A DNA stretch of 23,051 bases from Pavlovales sp. CCMP2436. Lineage: Eukaryota > Haptophyta > Pavlovophyceae > Pavlovales. The translations under genes were made by a program, and so were the position numbers. The notes below the pieces were generated by a model. That model worked only from the letters and a program-made list of their open reading frames with translations, was not told the origin of the DNA and made no database searches. Within the stretch, counting starts at the first letter, position 1. Each line of letters starts with the position of its first letter. The DNA is taken from assembly GCA_026770615.1 (NCBI GenBank), contig MU631328.1:335245-358295 (forward strand). The letters are read 5' to 3'. Positions 19,566-23,051 of the stretch are shown piece after piece.

Positions 19566-20134
19566 ATCGCTTAGTGCATTTTGTGTGGATTTTATTGTTT
19601 CATCGGACTGCCGATGGGGAGGCTGCTGAGGATATTTCAAGAAAAGTCCCGTCACGCACATGAAGGCCCAGGGGCTACGATTCTGATGCCTGATAAGGGT
19701 TCAGTGTGCACGGCCCCTGTCGTGTTCAAAATCGCTGCAATTTCGTCATCATCTACGGTGTGTGCCGGGGTGTGTTTTATTGTGCGGGTTTTTCCTTGGC
19801 CTCTGTCTCGTTTGATAAGGGCAAATAACTTGCAAAAGTGGGGGTTTGCATCGTTCGTAGCTCGTGGCGTTGAGGATGCCGTGTGGTGTTGGGTTCCGGT
19901 CTGACGCGCCGAACCAGTCGAAGACGAGAGGGAAAAAAAGAGTTGAAAACCGTGCACCAGCTCCGGGACCCGGGCCGATGGCTCCGCTATCTAGACCACT
20001 ACGCTCTCGAAAGCAACTTAGCAAGGTTCGGTTCAATCTACATATTCTAACTTCTATATCAGGATTGACGCGTCACGGCGTCTGATGTACAACTGAGAAG
20101 TTGATGCCGATGGTACAATATCGGTCCTGCAGCC
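19566..20134. other. No confirmed gene; possible further retroelement frame on minus strand
   Basis: A minus-strand frame at 19957-19652 includes NPHFCKLFALIKRDRGQGKT and VDDDEIAAILNTTGAV, which look protein-like, but it has no ATG, no recognised domain and a stop before the downstream knuckle ORF. It may be a degraded upstream piece of the same element. Confidence 0.3.
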
Positions 20135-20211
20135 ATGTTGTTCACGTTATCAGTAATAGAAGTTAAGCAGCGCTGCAACTGCCGATGTGTGTGTATATGG
20201 GCCACGGGGAT

Positions 20212-20272
20212 GATGCGTGTGTGTGTGTGTTTGTGTGTGCGTGTGCGTGTGGGGGGGGGGGGGGTGGAGAAT
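20212..20272 (+). repeat. GT microsatellite followed by poly-G
   Basis: A (GT)n-rich run with GC interruptions ends in an uninterrupted run of about 14 G at about 20250-20264. Confidence 0.85.
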
Positions 20273-20404
20273 GGGGGAGCCTGTATTCTCGGCTACGACT
20301 TCCGCCCTGCTCGATCATCGCTCGATCTCAGCTTCAGTCTCAGACATGTCGCCGATCTCACACGCAGCTGCCGCTAATCATATATAGATCACAACTTCCA
20401 GGAT

Positions 20405-20432
20405 AGTCAGACGCCAGCTTAAATCCCTATCA
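20405..20432 (-). repeat. Inverted 28 bp match to the 55 bp repeat family
   Basis: On the minus strand this reads TGATAGGGATTTAAGCTGGC GTCTGACT, identical over 28 bp to 2208-2235. It shows that the repeat at 2204 and 2446 is dispersed. Confidence 0.7.
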
Positions 20433-21099
20433 GTAATGAAAGGGGGTTCTGACTGGCGGTACGCATTTAAGTTAAATTCAGATTCATCATTTCATGGGTT
20501 GAGCGGCAAAGTCACGACCCAATCTGAAACGCTCGAGACTGTTGACTACGACCAGCCACGATGGCTCAAGCAACCACGGCTGCAGCTAGACCGCAGCCAC
20601 AGAAGCCTGCGGCCGCAGGCTGACCGCAGATGTGTGAGCACCTGTATGTATACGTGAGTACGGACGATGACCGCCGCGCCGTCCGGATGCAGTCTGTGCA
20701 GAGCTTTTTAAAGTTAGTTTAGTTTTATACATATATGGACGGTGCGCGTCCGGAAAAGAAACGGTTGGCTAGGCAATCAAGTTGCGGTGGCAGTCATTCG
20801 AATAGTAGACTCCTGACACGGATGGCTACCCACGGCATGCAGCTCACGGCATGGTCACAACTCTTCAAGGCTCCCCGGCCACCGCGGTCACCGTCACGGG
20901 AGCGGGCATGCCCAGCGCATTTGTGGCATGGCTGGACTCGATTTGGACATTGGCAGCTCTCCGAACGCAGCCCGCCCCCGAGCAGCTGACTCGGTCGTCG
21001 GGCAGCGGTCGTCTGCTCAAGCCTGACTCGCCTCGTGCGCTCCACCTCAGCGGCTCCTTGGCATATCCGCGAGACCTGTGGGCGATGAGCTGCGGTCAT
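20433..21099. other. No gene seen; one perfect palindrome
   Basis: An 18 bp perfect palindrome, AGCCTGCGGCCGCAGGCT, lies at 20604-20621. Frames around 20735-21099 are short and unrecognised. The 3' UTR of the helix-turn-helix gene should fall here. Confidence 0.45.
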
Positions 21100-21879
21100 C
21101 TACTGGTGTGCCATCGCCATGAGCAAGTGCTGATCGGAAAGCAGTTGCTCCTCCAGTGCCGGCGCATCGCTGGCAGCCACCAGCCCGTCCGTTTCGTCCG
21201 TTTCGGGCGGCGCCATGCTGCCTGGCATGCAGTCCCCTCGCTCGAGCTCACTCATGAGCTCCGCGTTCACGACACCCGGTGCAGCACCTCCCGCGCTGAG
21301 CGGCCCGGTGCCAACTGTGCCGTCCGGGCCCGGCGGCGCATCCGCGAAGGACTGCGGGTACGGTGTAGGCACGATGGGTGCCGCGCTCCCCTCCGCATCT
21401 GTGACGAGCACCGCGTCGACAATGAGTGGGCCCTGGCCTCCCCCAACGAACGAGTAGCCGTTCTGGGCGGGCGCGCCGCCCGGATAGCCGGCCATGCCGC
21501 CGCCCGTTGGCGGCGGGCGGGGGATGGGAGCGCGCGGGGGAACGCGCGGCGGCGCGCGCGACGGCATGTGGGCGCCCGGGAGCGGCACCGGGCAGTTGTC
21601 GGCTGAGGAAGGGACAGTGCAGCCGGCTGGCAAGTTGTTGTCGCGCTCCATGAGCGTGAGGATCTGATGCGTCGTGAGCTGCTGCTTGCGCTTCGAGTTC
21701 TTGCCGGTCATCCACAGCGAGATAACGGGAGGGCCGACGCCGAGCTCGCGCGCGAGGCTGCTCTGTGTCCGTCCCGTCTTCTCGAGCCACTGCTTCACCT
21801 CGAGCGGCGTGGGCGCCCGATTGCCCTCGTACTCGCGGTCCCGCTCTTCGCTCCCCTCGTCCTCGGCGGGGTCGCCCAT
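21100..21879 (-). CDS. Helix-turn-helix DNA-binding protein with Pro/Gly-rich C-terminus
   Basis: The protein is 259 residues, ATG at 21879-21877 and TAG at 21102-21100. The frame is open upstream, but that part is antisense to a duplicated copy of the domain and is not used. Residues 1-25 are acidic. Residues about 26-80 form a helix-turn-helix resembling the lambda-repressor/XRE fold (VKQWLEKTGRTQSSLARELG, then VGPPVISLWMTGKNSKRK), with a basic patch after the recognition helix. Residues 90-180 are Pro/Gly-rich, and the C-terminus is acidic, like a transactivation tail. A nuclear transcription factor is a fair inference; target unknown. No intron is needed. Confidence 0.7.
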   Translation of the reverse strand: MGDPAEDEGSEERDREYEGNRAPTPLEVKQWLEKTGRTQSSLARELGVGPPVISLWMTGKNSKRKQQLTTHQILTLMERDNNLPAGCTVPSSADNCPVPLPGAHMPSRAPPRVPPRAPIPRPPPTGGGMAGYPGGAPAQNGYSFVGGGQGPLIVDAVLVTDAEGSAAPIVPTPYPQSFADAPPGPDGTVGTGPLSAGGAAPGVVNAELMSELERGDCMPGSMAPPETDETDGLVAASDAPALEEQLLSDQHLLMAMAHQ

Positions 21880-22003
21880 CGCGTCGGGTCCGGCGGAAGC
21901 GAGGCTACCGGAGCGTCGTGACAGCGAACGCCGAGAGCACCGAGCTGACACTGGCAGCGGTATAGTTTTAAAAGTGAACGTATATGCTTTAAAAAACAGT
22001 TGA

Positions 22004-22174
22004 CCCACGCGCGAGGTGGACGAGGAGACGGGCGGACGCCGGACACAGAGCATCCTCCCGCGCGAGCTCGGCGTCGGCCCTCCCGTCATCTCGCGGTGGA
22101 TCACCGCCGGCAAGAGCTCGAAGCGCAAGAATCAGCTCACGGTCCACACTCGGCATCTTAAACTTAATTTATAA
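22004..22174 (+). pseudogene. Inverted duplicate of the helix-turn-helix domain
   Basis: The plus strand reads PTREVDEETGGRRTQSILPR and then ELGVGPPVISRWITAGKSSK before a TAA at 22172-22174. It is closely similar at DNA level to the minus-strand gene at 21661-21813. An acceptor-like AAAAAACAG precedes it (ending 21999). It has no ATG of its own, so it is a domain fragment or an exon of a lost gene. Substitutions keep the frame open over 56 codons. Confidence 0.75.
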
Positions 22175-23051
22175 ACGAACCAAATGTCCAGTTCCTCTAT
22201 TTTTGACCCTGAGCCACTGGCACATACGCCCACCCCTTTTTTTTTTCGTAATTTAAATACTAACTAGTTGAACTTATTAGGAAAGAAAACTCCAAGAAAC
22301 GAACGACCATGATTTAGACTCTGGTGCATGGTACATGCTGACTGCGGGCGGGGAACAGCCGCAGGCAGACGTTGGCTGATCAGGCAGAACAATAACACTT
22401 GATTCTTAAACTTAACACACCGCCAGCCAGAGTGATCCCCCTACATTAATGTAAATATATCTAACTCAGCTCCTTGACGCGGCGTATGCTCAGTGACCGC
22501 TCATCGGCACCGCTAAATCACAGCCGTTCAAACTGACAACCGTTCAGTCTGCAGTGACGACGCGGGAAGCCAGGACCACGGGCAATACGGCCACTGAGCA
22601 GTCCCGGCCACCAGGGGGCGCGCTGACATCCGCTGCGAAGAACCTCCCTGTCGGGTCACCGGGGGAGCACTCAGGCCATGCCCTTAACCTTCTTGTAGCG
22701 CATCGTGTCCTGCGGTGATTAATACAATAAAAGAACCATGCTGAGCCGCTATATATATATATATATATATATTAATTAGAATAACCAGGTACGGCAGTTA
22801 GGATTCGCGAAAATCAAAGATATTCGCGACAAAAGATATTCACAGGGGGGGAGGGTCCGAATCATGATTAGCTGCGAGTAAAGGCATGGCAGGCACCATT
22901 TGTGAACCGGGGGGGCGAGGGGAGGGGAGTTGATCTCATACATATCACGTCATGTACATCTCATATCTTATATGTACGAATTAATATATAATACTCAATG
23001 CAATAGAATTTATAAGGGAGGGCCCATCCAATAATATAACGGGTGTGTGTG
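22175..23051. other. AT-rich region, no gene seen
   Basis: No coding frame is supported. An 18 bp sequence GAACCATGCTGAGCCGCT (22733-22750) plus (AT)n (22751-22771) is the inverted counterpart of 8030-8061. There are G-rich patches at 22845-22853 and 22909-22929. Confidence 0.5.

Noticed and set aside
21880..22128. N-terminal extension of the helix-turn-helix protein
   Set aside because: The extra 83 codons are antisense to the duplicated domain copy and begin with a non-standard start; the ATG at 21879 fits better.

Overview
This window looks like nuclear DNA of a chlorophyll-c alga with a complex (secondary red) plastid. A haptophyte is my best guess, but this is not proven. The main evidence is a violaxanthin de-epoxidase (VDE) gene with an ER-type signal peptide, a transit-like stretch and a second, lumen-type hydrophobic segment. 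Other support comes from spliceosomal introns (GT..AG, one starting GTGCGC), coding regions with very high GC at third codon positions, and large amounts of AT-rich, microsatellite and transposon sequence between genes. No rRNA, tRNA, CRISPR or bacterial operon was seen.

Layout. Positions 1-600 hold the 3' end of a Pro/Gln-rich gene and a small ORF. From 600 to 3000 the DNA is repeats: one copy of a ~440 bp inverted-repeat element, ~380 bp tandem repeats, and a 167 bp MITE with TA target duplications. From 3050 to 3380 there are the last two exons of an unrecognised minus-strand gene, followed by a cluster of ACCGTGGCGG-like motifs. From 3985 to 6150 lies a decayed retroelement-like segment that ends in an OTU cysteine-protease domain and is split by a second MITE. 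From 6300 to 8300 the DNA is GC-rich tandem repeats and apparently gene-free.

The gene-rich core is 8322-14864. It holds a secreted At4g14100-like protein (minus), VDE (plus, three exons), a coiled-coil protein (minus) and a Golgi-type glycosyltransferase of the GT32/Gb3-synthase group (plus, two exons). These form two head-to-head pairs with short shared promoter regions. The first shared promoter carries an inverted 60 bp copy of VDE coding sequence.

From 15030 to 16150 there is a second ~440 bp element and a broken Sel1-repeat gene. From 16705 to 17205 there is a zinc-finger-like ORF with an in-frame TGA. From 17426 to about 19565 there is a second, minus-strand copy of the OTU retroelement, also split by the same MITE family. 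From 19566 to 21100 the DNA is mostly non-coding. A minus-strand helix-turn-helix protein gene lies at 21100-21879, with an inverted duplicate of its DNA-binding domain just upstream. The rest, to 23051, is AT-rich and apparently empty.

Most notable: a TA-target MITE that inserted independently into two diverged copies of an OTU-bearing element; a VDE coding fragment lacking a catalytic Asp in the leader of the neighbouring gene; and VDE introns built from repeated polypyrimidine-AG|GT junctions.
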